DNA of 64,000 bases, from positions 124,001 to 188,000 of the forward strand of contig CAVUKH010000013.1 of assembly GCA_963742035.1 (NCBI GenBank), written 5' to 3'. The notes under the pieces were generated by a model, which was given only the letters and a program-made list of their open reading frames with translations, was not told the DNA's origin and did no database searches. The translations under genes and the position numbers were made by a program. Below are positions 25,464-33,407 of this stretch, in pieces. How positions within the stretch are numbered: the stretch's first letter is position 1; each line of letters begins with the position of its first letter. This DNA is from Bog-473 sp963742035 (lineage in GTDB: Bacteria > Actinomycetota > Acidimicrobiia > Acidimicrobiales > RAAP-2).

Positions 25464-25838
25464 ATGAGGCGCTTGGGGGAGCTGGAGCGCCGGGTGATGG
25501 ACGTGCTCTGGGACTCGGAGACCCAAGCGCTGACTGGCCGGGAAGTTGCGGATCAACTGCCCGACAGGGCCTATACGACGGTGCTCACGATCCTCGAGCG
25601 GTTGCGCCGCAAGAACCTGGTGGAGCGGACCGCCGACGGCCGCACGCACCGATTCGCGGCCGCCGACACCCGGGAGGCTTACCGAGCGGAGCTGATGATC
25701 GACGCTCTCGGTGAAGCGACGACGAACCGGAGTGCGGTCCTCGTCCGTTTCGCCGAGTCAGTGTCGCCTGGCGAGGCAGAGGTTCTCCGGCGGGCACTGG
25801 ACGAAGCTGCAGCGAGCCCCAAGGAGACGGACGGATGA
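25464..25838 (+). CDS. BlaI/MecI/CopY-family transcriptional repressor
   Basis: 124 residues from ATG at 25,464, preceded by AGGAAGG. The winged helix is clear: LGELERRVMDVLW, TGREVADQL, AYTTVLTILERLRRKNLVER and the wing RTHRFAAADTREAY. The C-terminal helices form the dimerisation domain and contain the stretch usually cut by the partner protease. In characterised systems the repressor is released from DNA when an M56 membrane protease or copper triggers it. The next gene is exactly such a protease, coupled by ATGA. Targets here are very likely its own operon and the divergent ctaG-sco-Met-rich operon. Confidence 0.92.
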   Translation: MRRLGELERRVMDVLWDSETQALTGREVADQLPDRAYTTVLTILERLRRKNLVERTADGRTHRFAAADTREAYRAELMIDALGEATTNRSAVLVRFAESVSPGEAEVLRRALDEAAASPKETDG

Positions 25839-26749
25839 GGCTCCTCGTTGCGGGCGGGCTCCTCACGGCGCTCTCCGTTGCGCTCCTTGGCCCATTCCCG
25901 AAGTGGCTCTCGCAGGCATCGTGGGTCTCTCGAGCGCCGCGTGCAGCGGTGCTCTGCTGGCAGTGCCTTGGGCTCAGTGCGATCGCCGCTGGGATCGGAG
26001 CGGGACTGTCGGTCGCCGTGGCGCGCTATCAGGTCGGATTCGCTGGTGGTGTCAGCGAACTCATTGAAAGCCTCTTCAGTGGACATCCCCTCCAGGGTCT
26101 GGGTCTCTATGACGCACTCGCACTCACCCTTGCGGCCGACTTGGGAATCGTGCTGGTCTTCATCTTCAGTTCGCTGATGATTCGGACGGTCCGATCGAGG
26201 GCGCGGCACCGCCGCCTGCTGGATCTCGTCGCTCATCAGTCCGCCGCTTACCCCGGGACTGATCTCCTTTCGGACAGCCGGACGGTGGCCTACTGCGTCC
26301 CGGGTCTCCACCCCAGGATCGTGTTGAGCGAAGGAACCCTAGGGTTGCTTGGCCCAACAGAAATTGCGGCGGTGATTGAACACGAACGTGGCCATGTCCA
26401 AGAGCGCCATGGGCTCGTGATGCTCCCGATGCTCGGTCTGAAGAATCTCTTCCGGTGGGTCCCCTACGCTCGCCTCGCGCCCCGGGAGATCGCCACACTG
26501 CTCGAGATGTCGGCTGACGATTATTCCGCTCGGCGCTATGACCCGCTGACGCTCGCTGGGGCCCTCGTGGACATGGCGGCCTCTGGGTGCGCCCCGCGCT
26601 GCGCGCTCTCGGCCGCCGCCTCGGATGTGCCCCTCAGAGTCAGCCGGTTGCTCTCGAACTCACGAAACTCGAAGAAGACAGCGGTGACATCTGGGCTGCT
26701 GGCTGGTGGGATTCTCGTCCTACCTCTGGCCGTCGTTGCGCTGTCTTGA
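25835..26749 (+). CDS. M56-family (BlaR1/MecR1-like) membrane metalloprotease
   Basis: 304 residues; the ATG overlaps the repressor stop. Four hydrophobic segments lie at about 1-20, 36-62, 95-117 and 280-300. The zinc site is HERGH at 183-187 within AAVIEHERGHVQERHG; a downstream acidic segment, EMSADDYSARR at about 224, provides the third ligand. There is no C-terminal penicillin-binding sensor domain, so the signal is not read as in classical BlaR1. The protein is shorter, like mycobacterial BlaR-type M56 proteins. It probably cleaves the adjacent repressor. Confidence 0.88.
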   Translation: MRLLVAGGLLTALSVALLGPFPKWLSQASWVSRAPRAAVLCWQCLGLSAIAAGIGAGLSVAVARYQVGFAGGVSELIESLFSGHPLQGLGLYDALALTLAADLGIVLVFIFSSLMIRTVRSRARHRRLLDLVAHQSAAYPGTDLLSDSRTVAYCVPGLHPRIVLSEGTLGLLGPTEIAAVIEHERGHVQERHGLVMLPMLGLKNLFRWVPYARLAPREIATLLEMSADDYSARRYDPLTLAGALVDMAASGCAPRCALSAAASDVPLRVSRLLSNSRNSKKTAVTSGLLAGGILVLPLAVVALS

Positions 26750-26765
26750 TGAAGGTCTCGAACTC

Positions 26766-26803
26766 GTAGTAGACCGCTCTACGACAGGGTCGAATTCAGG
26801 CGA
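26766..26803 (+). repeat. Dispersed island repeat, copy 1
   Basis: Begins GTAGTAGACCGCTCTACGAC and continues as GGGTCGAATTCAGGCG. It lies 16 bp past the M56 stop. Related copies are at 28,053, 30,658 and 34,564, all in the same orientation and all between genes. The left half contains a near-palindrome GTAGA-CCG-CTCTAC. Confidence 0.65.
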
Positions 26804-26873
26804 ATTCGATGGATGTTCCGTAGACGGGAGGCCAGTTCAGGGGACTCGCCAGGACGCCGTGGACGAACTCAAA

Positions 26874-26931
26874 CACCTTGCCAAGGTGAGGGTCGCGGGT
26901 TCGAATCCCGTCTTCCGCTCTCGAAACGGCG
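26874..26931 (+). repeat. att repeat B (right end of module 1)
   Basis: Exact 58-bp copy of 20,245-20,302. It lacks the 5' acceptor strand and the D-arm, so it is not a tRNA gene. It is the expected second att site of the integrative element. Confidence 0.9.
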
Positions 26932-27049
26932 CCCTCTAGCTGGGCCGATGTCAGACCGCTCGCCGGTTCAGTTCCCTGGTTCTCCCATCACCGCCATCAC
27001 TTGCCCATCACCGGGCAAGCCTGGAGCGATGGATGCGGCCAGGGGCTCT
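26932..27049 (+). pseudogene. Decayed integrase leader and first codons (older element)
   Basis: The sequence following att B mirrors the leader after att A: CTGGGCCGATG, a degraded set of CCCATCAC iterons near 26,983-27,011, and ATGGATGCGGCCAGGGGCTC at 27,029 against ATGGATGCGGCCAAGGGTTC in the live gene. After about six codons the similarity ends. An older, second integrase once stood here and has been deleted. Confidence 0.7.
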
Positions 27050-27074
27050 CCTTGCTTAGAAGTACTGTCTCCGA

Positions 27075-27821
27075 ATGCTGAGCGATGGCGGCGGAGGGGG
27101 CGGCGCCGAGTCGGCCGGAGACGTTCAAGGTCCCGTGTCAGAGGCGGGCCTTATTCCGGCGGCCACGGTGATTCCTCTGCGGCAGCGTCCGACAGGCATG
27201 GAGGTATTGCTCTTAAAGCGCAACTCCCGGGGCCAGTTCGGGGACATGTGGGTCTTTCCGGGTGGTCGGGTTGACTCCGTTGACGTTGAAGCGGTAGTCG
27301 GCAATGGCGGTGATGTCGAGATGGAGGCAGCCCGTGTCGCAGCTACCCGCGAAGCGGCTGAAGAGGCCTCGCTCGACCTTGATTCCTCTGAGCTGGTTCC
27401 ATTCTCATTCTGGGTTCCCCCGCTTGGCGCCGCGAAGCGGTTTTCAACGTGGTTCTTTCTCACCGAGGTGTCAGGCAATGGCGCCGCCGTCGTGGTCGAC
27501 CAGATGGAGATCCACCAGTTCGAGTGGCTGGCGCCGGCGACTGCGATAGACCTCGTCAACGCCGCGCAAATGGACATGGCGCCTCCCACGTTTGCAAGCT
27601 TGTGGTGGCTCAGGGACCGGACCGACGCGCAGGCAGCCATCGCTGCCGCCCGGTCACGAGTCCCGGAACGGTTCGCGACCCGCATCCGTACGCACGGCAG
27701 TGTGATGATGGCCCTATGGCAAGGTGATGTCGCCTACGAGGGCGGGGATGTGGACCAGTCCGGTCCCCATCGACGGTTGGTCATGGAGCCAGGTTCGTGG
27801 CGGATCAAGATGCAATCCTGA
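27075..27821 (+). CDS. NUDIX hydrolase
   Basis: 248 residues from ATG; the first 25 residues are Gly-rich and not conserved-looking. The Nudix fold starts at AATVIPLRQRPTGMEVLLLK. The Nudix box is present as MWVFPGGRVD, then an insertion, then AATREAAEEASLDL with the metal-binding REaxEE core. The insertion of about 20 residues in the loop is typical of the larger NUDT19/acyl-CoA-type actinobacterial subgroup. Hydrolysis of a nucleoside-diphosphate-linked compound or CoA derivative is likely. It is the first gene after att B. Confidence 0.85.
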   Translation: MLSDGGGGGGAESAGDVQGPVSEAGLIPAATVIPLRQRPTGMEVLLLKRNSRGQFGDMWVFPGGRVDSVDVEAVVGNGGDVEMEAARVAATREAAEEASLDLDSSELVPFSFWVPPLGAAKRFSTWFFLTEVSGNGAAVVVDQMEIHQFEWLAPATAIDLVNAAQMDMAPPTFASLWWLRDRTDAQAAIAAARSRVPERFATRIRTHGSVMMALWQGDVAYEGGDVDQSGPHRRLVMEPGSWRIKMQS

Positions 27822-28144
27822 GCGTCGGAATGTAATTTCAGCGCGGATCTTTCAGGCAAGAGCCGGCGACGCAGATTGGCAGCGCTACCTCATCGCATCG
27901 CCATGATCGCGGCTGTATCTGTTGGACACATTGCCGGCGGCCTTCTCGCTGCGGCCGGGGTCCTTCTCCTCAGGCGGATGGTCCGGCACGGGTTGCGCCC
28001 AAGGGACACGACGCCAGGAACGAAATACCCCGGCCGGCTCTTTATCGATCCCGTAGGAGACCGCTCGACAACGGCGTTGAATTCGGGCGGCCTCGGTGAA
28101 CGCTCGTTGACGGGGAGCAACTCGGGGGCTGGTCCTGCCTCCGG
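27822..28144. other. Intergenic region with dispersed repeat
   Basis: 323 bp between convergent genes. Apart from the repeat copy at 28,053-28,090, I see no convincing gene. A short frame from 27,903 encodes one hydrophobic segment and then loses protein character. Confidence 0.5.
28053..28090 (+). repeat. Dispersed island repeat, copy 2
   Basis: GTAGGAGACCGCTCGACAAC followed by GGCGTTGAATTCGGGCGG; same orientation and internal order as copy 1. It lies between the NUDIX and MFS genes. Confidence 0.6.
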
Positions 28145-29629
28145 TCACTCGACGGTGGCGAACACGGACTGCGACAGAGAACCGCGTTCTCCGGTCGCCG
28201 CAACGAGAGTGGCGACTGCCGCGGTGCCAGCCAGGAACCACGAGGTAACGGAGAATGCGCGATCGACGCTGAGGCGTGCAGGTGACGAGCCACCGGCGAG
28301 GTCGAAGACCAACGCCGACAGGGCCAGTCCGAGTGCAGTACCCATGCCGCGTGTCATGTTCAACACGCCTGACGCCAATCCCGCCTGGTGGTCGGGGACC
28401 GAGCCCATGATGGACGCGTTGTTGGGAGGGGTGAAGCAGCCCAGTCCAACGCCAATCACGGCGAGGAGGGCCAAGAAGCCCAGTGTCGTGGGGCGAAGGG
28501 CGCCGAGGGCGAAAAGCCCGATTGCCACCAGCGACATCCCGCCGACTGTGAGTGGTCGCGCTCCGAGGCGATCGGCCGCCTGTCCGGCGAACGGGGCGAC
28601 GAGTCCGAGAGCAAGGGGCATCATCATCAGCTCGAGTCCGGAGCGCGCTGCTCCGAGACCCAGTCCACGCTCAAAGTAGAAGGGAACGAGGAGGAGCACG
28701 CCGAACATGACGAGGTAGGACAACAGGCCACTGGTGGTACCCGATCGGAACCGCGAGAGCCGGAAGAGCGAGAGGTCGAGCATCGGATCGTTGACGTGCT
28801 GCTCCCGGATGACGAAGGTTGCCCCGAGGCACAGACCCAGTGCGAACAGCCCGATGATCAACGGCGACGTCCAGCCGTAGGTGTTCCCGAACGAGATGGC
28901 TGATAGCACGGCCACGACGGCCGGGAAGAACAGCCCCAGCCCCTTGTAGTCGAAAGGCACACGGTCGCTGAGATTGAGGCTGCGCGGAATGAAAACCAGA
29001 CCGGCGAGCATGCCGAGCACTCCGAAGGGCACGTTGACCATGAAGAGGAGGCGCCACCCACCGACGGCGAGCAGCAGTCCTCCGACGGAGGGGCCGAGGG
29101 CGAGTCCAATGGCCTGTGCAGCTCCTTGGATCCCGATCGCCTTCCCGAGCGAGACGCAAGGTACGGCAATCACGATGATGGCGACACTGTTGGCTTGGAG
29201 CATGGCGGCACCGACTGCCTGAAGGACCCGGAACACGATGAGGATCCCGAGGCTCGGGGCGAGGCCACACAGGGCTGAGCCGACTACGAACACGACGAAC
29301 CCGTAGACGTAGAGGAGCTTGCGACCCCACATGTCGGCGAGGCGACCGACGGCGGTCACGGTGGCGACGAGGACGAGGAGGTAGCTCAGGCCGACCCAGG
29401 TGACCGCCCCGACACTGGAATGAAAGGTCCGCTGGAGGGTGGGCAGAGCGACAGTGACGATGCTGGCATCGAGTTGGCCCATAAAGGCCCCGATGCAGAC
29501 GGCCGCGACAGCGAGCCAGTACGCGTTCTCTTTCTTGCGGATTGACTCGGGCCGGCGCGGCTCGACCAAGAGCCGCTGCCAACCCGTTGGCTCGATGTCC
29601 TCGGCGATGCCCATCTGTCGATCGTTCAC
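28145..29629 (-). CDS. MFS drug/proton antiporter (DHA2-like, 14 TM)
   Basis: 494 residues. About 14 hydrophobic segments. Motif A, GRLADMWGRK, lies after TM2. The DHA2 signature LDASIVTVALPTLQRTF is in TM1, and motif C appears as GLALGPSVGGLLL in TM5. The Pro/Gly-rich helices and the length match QacA/EmrB-type exporters. It expels a toxic or signalling compound using the proton gradient. It is divergent from a LysR regulator 74 bp away, which probably controls it. Confidence 0.9.
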   Translation of the reverse strand: MNDRQMGIAEDIEPTGWQRLLVEPRRPESIRKKENAYWLAVAAVCIGAFMGQLDASIVTVALPTLQRTFHSSVGAVTWVGLSYLLVLVATVTAVGRLADMWGRKLLYVYGFVVFVVGSALCGLAPSLGILIVFRVLQAVGAAMLQANSVAIIVIAVPCVSLGKAIGIQGAAQAIGLALGPSVGGLLLAVGGWRLLFMVNVPFGVLGMLAGLVFIPRSLNLSDRVPFDYKGLGLFFPAVVAVLSAISFGNTYGWTSPLIIGLFALGLCLGATFVIREQHVNDPMLDLSLFRLSRFRSGTTSGLLSYLVMFGVLLLVPFYFERGLGLGAARSGLELMMMPLALGLVAPFAGQAADRLGARPLTVGGMSLVAIGLFALGALRPTTLGFLALLAVIGVGLGCFTPPNNASIMGSVPDHQAGLASGVLNMTRGMGTALGLALSALVFDLAGGSSPARLSVDRAFSVTSWFLAGTAAVATLVAATGERGSLSQSVFATVE

Positions 29630-29676
29630 GGCTGGTTCGATCGTGCATCGGAGCCGCCCAGAAGTCGAATAGGGAT

Positions 29677-29700
29677 TTCTGAGAGAATCTATAAGCTATA
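29677..29700. promoter_or_regulatory. Candidate LysR-type operator in the MFS/LysR divergent promoter
   Basis: Two short dyads, TTCT-GAG-AGAA (29,677-29,687) and TATA-AGC-TATA (29,690-29,700), in an AT-rich stretch 3 bp before the LysR start. LysR regulators bind such interrupted dyads (T-N11-A type) in divergent promoters. Confidence 0.4.
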
Positions 29701-29703
29701 CAA

Positions 29704-30609
29704 ATGGATAGCAGGAAGCTCGCCCACTTCGTCGCCGTGGCCGACCACGGCGGGTTCACGGCTGCCGCCAAGGCCGTCTTCGTGTCACAACCTGCATTGT
29801 CGCTCGCGGTCAAGGACCTCGAAGCCGAGGTCGCAGCCCAGTTGTTCACTCGAATCGGCCATCGGGTCTCATTGACTGCGGCTGGGGCGGCACTACTCGG
29901 ACCGGCCCGCCAGGTTCTCCGTGACCTTGAGACCGGGCGCGCCGCGGTGGCGGCGGTGACCGGGTTGCTGGCGGGCTCACTGTCCCTCGCCAGCCTGCCG
30001 ACTTTGGCCGCCGACCCGACAGCCGCCATGGTCGGCGAATTCCGACGGCATCACCCAGGCGTCCGCGTCGACCTCGCAGCTCCAGAGGACAGCGACGACC
30101 TCTTCACCTTGGTTGAATCCGGTTCCTGTGAGCTGGGCGTCACTGACGCCGTCGATGTCCCCGGATCCCTCGTCGCCATCACCTTGGGCATTCAAGAGCT
30201 CGTGTTCATCCTCCCGCCGGGGTTTGAAAGCGCCGGAGAAGATCCCCTCGAGGCGCTGGAACGTGCGGAAGTACCACTCGTCGTGGCGCCGGCCGGCACG
30301 TCGACGCGCCGTCTTCTCGATCAGCAAATCCGAGAACTGGGCCGCGAACCGCCACTGGCCGTGATCTCGGCACAGCGCGAGGCGATCCTTCCACTCGTGG
30401 TGGCAGGTGCCGGTGCCGCCCTCGTTCCCGAAGCGATGGCATTCATTGCCGAGCAGCTCGGGGCCGTCGTGGCGCGCCCGAACCCGCCGGCAGTGCGGGA
30501 CCTCGTTCTGGTGTACCCGCACGCACCGCTGTCCCCGGCGGCGGCGCGATTCGTCGAGCTCAACATGTCAGACGCCCTCGCACACGGCGTTCCGAGAGGC
30601 ACTCGCTGA
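29704..30609 (+). CDS. LysR-family transcriptional regulator
   Basis: 301 residues. The N-terminal winged helix is typical: LAHFVAVADHGGFTAAAKAV, then VSQPALSLAVKDLEAEVAAQLF. A substrate-binding periplasmic-type domain follows (residues about 90-295: LSLASLPTLAADPTAAMVGEF and AGAGAALVPEAMAF). Full family length and no disruption. Divergence from the MFS gene makes that exporter its probable target. The effector is unknown. Confidence 0.92.
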   Translation: MDSRKLAHFVAVADHGGFTAAAKAVFVSQPALSLAVKDLEAEVAAQLFTRIGHRVSLTAAGAALLGPARQVLRDLETGRAAVAAVTGLLAGSLSLASLPTLAADPTAAMVGEFRRHHPGVRVDLAAPEDSDDLFTLVESGSCELGVTDAVDVPGSLVAITLGIQELVFILPPGFESAGEDPLEALERAEVPLVVAPAGTSTRRLLDQQIRELGREPPLAVISAQREAILPLVVAGAGAALVPEAMAFIAEQLGAVVARPNPPAVRDLVLVYPHAPLSPAAARFVELNMSDALAHGVPRGTR

Positions 30610-30657
30610 GGCAGTCCGGCATCCATGTCCGACGGGCGCGTTTGAGAGAGGTGGGCT

Positions 30658-30696
30658 GTAGTAGACAGCTCTGCAAGAGGGGTTAATTTCGGGCGG
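30658..30696 (+). repeat. Dispersed island repeat, copy 3
   Basis: GTAGTAGACAGCTCTGCAAG, then GGGGTTAATTTCGGGCGG. It lies 49 bp after the LysR stop. It overlaps the end of the SDR remnant, which suggests that insertion of the repeat or a recombination event there truncated that gene. Confidence 0.55.
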
Positions 30697-30895
30697 ACGA
30701 GGATCTGGCCGGGCGTATCGTCATGCGCAACGGGGCGTGGGTGATCTGAGCCGACGGTCCTGTGCTGTCCGGCACCGCGCCGGATGTCGGCGAGCACCTC
30801 GGGCGCCCTCGCGGACGGATACCCCCGTCGACGCCCCTCGCCATTCCGGATCCTGTGCCGGTGATGACCGCCGACTTGCCTTCTAGCTCGGTCAT
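30683..30895 (-). pseudogene. Short-chain dehydrogenase (SDR) remnant
   Basis: Starts as a normal SDR, MTELEGKSAVITGTGSGMAR, with the TGxxxGxG cofactor loop. Within about 25 codons the family sequence is lost and the frame ends after 70 residues, against about 250 for an intact SDR. Its start faces the P450 across the shared TetR operator, so it was probably once a divergent member of that regulon. Confidence 0.6.
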
Positions 30896-30932
30896 TCCGC
30901 TCCTCCCCGCTGCCGCCCTTCGGCGCTGAGAC

Positions 30933-30946
30933 TAGCCGATCGGCTA
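30933..30946. promoter_or_regulatory. TetR operator 1 (TAGCCGATCGGCTA), P450/SDR divergent promoter
   Basis: A perfect 14-bp palindrome, found identically at 32,271 and in degenerate form at 34,459. It lies 37 bp upstream of the SDR remnant start and 77 bp upstream of the P450 start. The TetR-type gene at 33,845 is the obvious binder; this is an inference from the shared site. Confidence 0.75.
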
Positions 30947-31023
30947 TTATTGCAACCTGGTGATCTCGCCACCGAAGGTTGGGCGATCACGCAAAACGCC
31001 CGCTCGAGCAGGAGACGAAAGCG

Positions 31024-32214
31024 ATGACCATGACGGACGTCTACTACGACCCCTACGACCGTGAGATCGACGCCGATCCTTATCCCGTCTATGCCCGGCT
31101 CAGAGAAGAAGCGCCGCTGTACTACAACGAGGAGCACGACTTCTACGCACTCAGTCGGTTCGAGGACGTCCAGCGCGGGCTTCTCGACCGGCAGACCTTC
31201 AGTTCGGCTCGTGGCTCGGTACTCGAGTTCATCAAGGCGAACATCGAAATACCACCGGGGATTGTGATCTTTGAAGATCCTCCACTCCACGATGTCCATC
31301 GTGGATTGCTCTCCCGAGTGTTCACCCCGAAGAAGATGCTCGCTCTCGAGGAGAAGGTCCGAGAGTTCTGCGGAACCGTCCTCGATCCACTGGTCGGCGC
31401 AGGTCGTCTCGACTTCGTAGCCGATCTGGGGGAACAGATCCCGATGCGCACGATAGGGATGCTCCTTGGCGTCCCCGAATCCGACCAAGCGGAAGCCCGT
31501 GATCGAGCCAACGCCTCGCTGCGCACCGATCCCGGTAAACCAATGGAGGTATCGGCAGACAACATCGGGCAAGCGGATTTCTTCTCCGACTACATCGAGT
31601 GGCGAGCAACCAATCCCTCCGACGACTTGATGTCAGAATTGTCGTTCGTCGAATTCGAAGACGAGCACGGGACAACGCGAAAGCTGACCCGTGACGAGGT
31701 GCTCATGTATGTGAGCGTTGTCTCAGCCGCCGGCAACGAAACCACGAACCGCCTCATCGGTTGGATGGGCAAGGTGCTTGCAGAAAATCCTGATCAACGT
31801 CGCGAGCTGGTCGAGAATCGCTCGCTCGTCGCCAATGCCATTGAGGAGCTCCTGCGCTTCGAGCCGCCGACGCCGCACGTCGCTCGGTACGTTGCACGCG
31901 ACGTCGAGCTGCACGACCACACGGTGCCGGCTGGGAGTGCCATCATCTGCCTCACGGGCTCCGCCAACCGCGACGGCGACAAATACCAGAATCCCGATCG
32001 GTTCGACATCCATCGTGACATCGGTCAACACCTCACATTCGGCTACGGCATTCATTTCTGCCTGGGCGCTGCGCTGGCACGGATGGAAGGTCGCGTCACT
32101 CTGGACGAAGTCCTGAAGCGGTTCCCTCAATGGGAGGTCGATTGGGACAGCATCCGACGAGCTCCCACGTCCACTGTGCGGGGCTGGGAATCTCTGCCGG
32201 TCATCACCGCCTGA
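31024..32214 (+). CDS. Cytochrome P450
   Basis: 396 residues from the ATG at 31,024, with AGGAG 10 bp upstream; an earlier in-frame start is less supported. Oxygen-activation helix I is SAAGNETTN (Gly-x-Glu-Thr at about 237-240), the ExxR pair is at 275-278 (EELLR), and the haem loop FGYGIHFCLG (339-348) has Cys346 as thiolate ligand. It is a soluble class I bacterial P450 that needs ferredoxin and a reductase, neither of which is encoded nearby. The pattern is close to the CYP125/142/CYP107-like actinobacterial families acting on terpenoids, steroids or fatty acids. It is the first gene after TetR operator 1. Confidence 0.93.
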   Translation: MTMTDVYYDPYDREIDADPYPVYARLREEAPLYYNEEHDFYALSRFEDVQRGLLDRQTFSSARGSVLEFIKANIEIPPGIVIFEDPPLHDVHRGLLSRVFTPKKMLALEEKVREFCGTVLDPLVGAGRLDFVADLGEQIPMRTIGMLLGVPESDQAEARDRANASLRTDPGKPMEVSADNIGQADFFSDYIEWRATNPSDDLMSELSFVEFEDEHGTTRKLTRDEVLMYVSVVSAAGNETTNRLIGWMGKVLAENPDQRRELVENRSLVANAIEELLRFEPPTPHVARYVARDVELHDHTVPAGSAIICLTGSANRDGDKYQNPDRFDIHRDIGQHLTFGYGIHFCLGAALARMEGRVTLDEVLKRFPQWEVDWDSIRRAPTSTVRGWESLPVITA

Positions 32215-32270
32215 CCCATCCTTGGTCCTTTCGCTGTCGACTCAAAGGGGCCGCTGCAATTGTCGGTGAC

Positions 32271-32284
32271 TAGCCGATCGGCTA
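32271..32284. promoter_or_regulatory. TetR operator 2 (TAGCCGATCGGCTA)
   Basis: Identical to the 14-bp palindrome at 30,933 and placed 31 bp before the DapB-like gene start, over its expected promoter. Confidence 0.75.
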
Positions 32285-32315
32285 TCCTGCGCTGGCTGAG
32301 TAGGGGAGGAGGCAC

Positions 32316-33407
32316 GTGGACTCGAGTTATCGCGTTATTCAGTGGGCGACCGGCAACACCGGCCAGCGGGCTCTTCGAGAGGTGATTCGCCATCCCACCC
32401 TCGAACTGGTGGGGGTGAAGGTCTACGACTCGGCAAAGGAGGGTGTCGAGGCGGGGGAATTGTGCGGAGAAGGCCCGACCGGCGTTGTCGCCACTACCAA
32501 CCGAGTGGCAGTTCTCGGGATCGAAGCGGACTGCTGCATCTACATGCCGCGTGCGACGGGGAGGGGTCAGACTCGGGCTGGCTTGACCGAAGACGAGCTT
32601 GTTGAGGACGTGGTTGCGTTACTCGGTGCAGGCACGAACGTCGTCTCCACCTGCAGTGATCTGTTTGCCCGCGGGGTCCGCCTCAGCAATGCCAACTTGG
32701 CCCGTGTACATGCGGCCTGCGACAGCGGCGGCGCATCGATTTGGGCAAGCGGCAGTGATCCCGGCTTCGTGACCGAGACCCTCCCCATGGCGCTTTTGTC
32801 GATCCAGCGAAAGATCGATCTGATCGAGATCGAGGAGTTCGGCGACCTCTCGCATCGGCCGTCGGCGCACATGGTCATGGAGCAGATGCGATTCGGGAAG
32901 CCGCTGGACGATTTTGATCCCGAGCGCCGCAAGAACCACTTGTTCGGTGAGTACCAGCCGCCGCTCAGCGTGTTAGCCGACTTGGCCGGCTTGAAAATTG
33001 ACGAATGGATCGGCGAGGGTGGGGTCGCCGCAGCCAAGGAAGACATGATGATTGTGGCCGGTGAGATCAAAGCTGGGACTGCGGCGGCGCAGCGGGTTGT
33101 CGTCACGGGCCGCAGCAAGGGCACCGATCGGATCCGTTTCACGCAGTACGGCTTCGTGGCCATGGACGTGGAGCCTGATTGGGACTTGCAGCCGACGGGT
33201 TGGCGGATCCGGATTCACGGCGATGCACCCATCGACATGAGCATGCCCTTCCCTGTACCACTCGATGACCTGGCGTCCTTTGTGCCCGCCTACAACGCCA
33301 ACGGCCTCGTGAACGCCATCCCCTACGTCTGCGCCGCTCGACCGGGAATGCTCACGACCGAGGACCTCCCCCATATCTTGCCGCGCGGTCCTCGCTCAAC
33401 TCAATGA
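32316..33407 (+). CDS. DapB-like NAD(P)H-dependent reductase (2,4-diaminopentanoate dehydrogenase-like)
   Basis: 363 residues, GTG start. The Rossmann loop is IQWATGNTGQRALREVI at residues 8-24, followed by a short region like the dihydrodipicolinate reductase N terminus. The long C-terminal half (LSVLADLAGLKIDEW; LQPTGWRIRIHG) matches the large actinobacterial family often labelled 'dihydrodipicolinate reductase', whose members are not lysine-pathway enzymes. Such genes are usually beside P450s and acyl-CoA genes in steroid or terpenoid catabolic clusters. The real substrate is unknown. It is coupled to the next gene by ATGATG. Confidence 0.82.
   Translation: MDSSYRVIQWATGNTGQRALREVIRHPTLELVGVKVYDSAKEGVEAGELCGEGPTGVVATTNRVAVLGIEADCCIYMPRATGRGQTRAGLTEDELVEDVVALLGAGTNVVSTCSDLFARGVRLSNANLARVHAACDSGGASIWASGSDPGFVTETLPMALLSIQRKIDLIEIEEFGDLSHRPSAHMVMEQMRFGKPLDDFDPERRKNHLFGEYQPPLSVLADLAGLKIDEWIGEGGVAAAKEDMMIVAGEIKAGTAAAQRVVVTGRSKGTDRIRFTQYGFVAMDVEPDWDLQPTGWRIRIHGDAPIDMSMPFPVPLDDLASFVPAYNANGLVNAIPYVCAARPGMLTTEDLPHILPRGPRSTQ

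Larger units (their letters stand above)
20219..26931. mobile_element. Integrative element, module 1 (tRNA-Gly, tyrosine integrase, oxidase/copper cargo)
   Basis: The element is bounded by an exact 58-bp direct repeat of the tRNA-Gly 3' region (20,245-20,302 and 26,874-26,931). The integrase is adjacent to the tRNA end, the usual layout of a tRNA-targeted island. The cargo is a Met-rich membrane protein, Sco1 and CtaG on one strand, and BlaI-type repressor and M56 protease on the other. No conjugation, replication or excisionase gene is seen, so it is probably mobilised by others or only site-specifically excisable. The attribution of both repeats to one integration event is an inference. Confidence 0.75.

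Noticed and set aside
26874..26931. Second tRNA-Gly gene
   Set aside because: Only the anticodon-arm to acceptor 3' part is present; the 5' acceptor strand and D-arm are absent. It is an att repeat.
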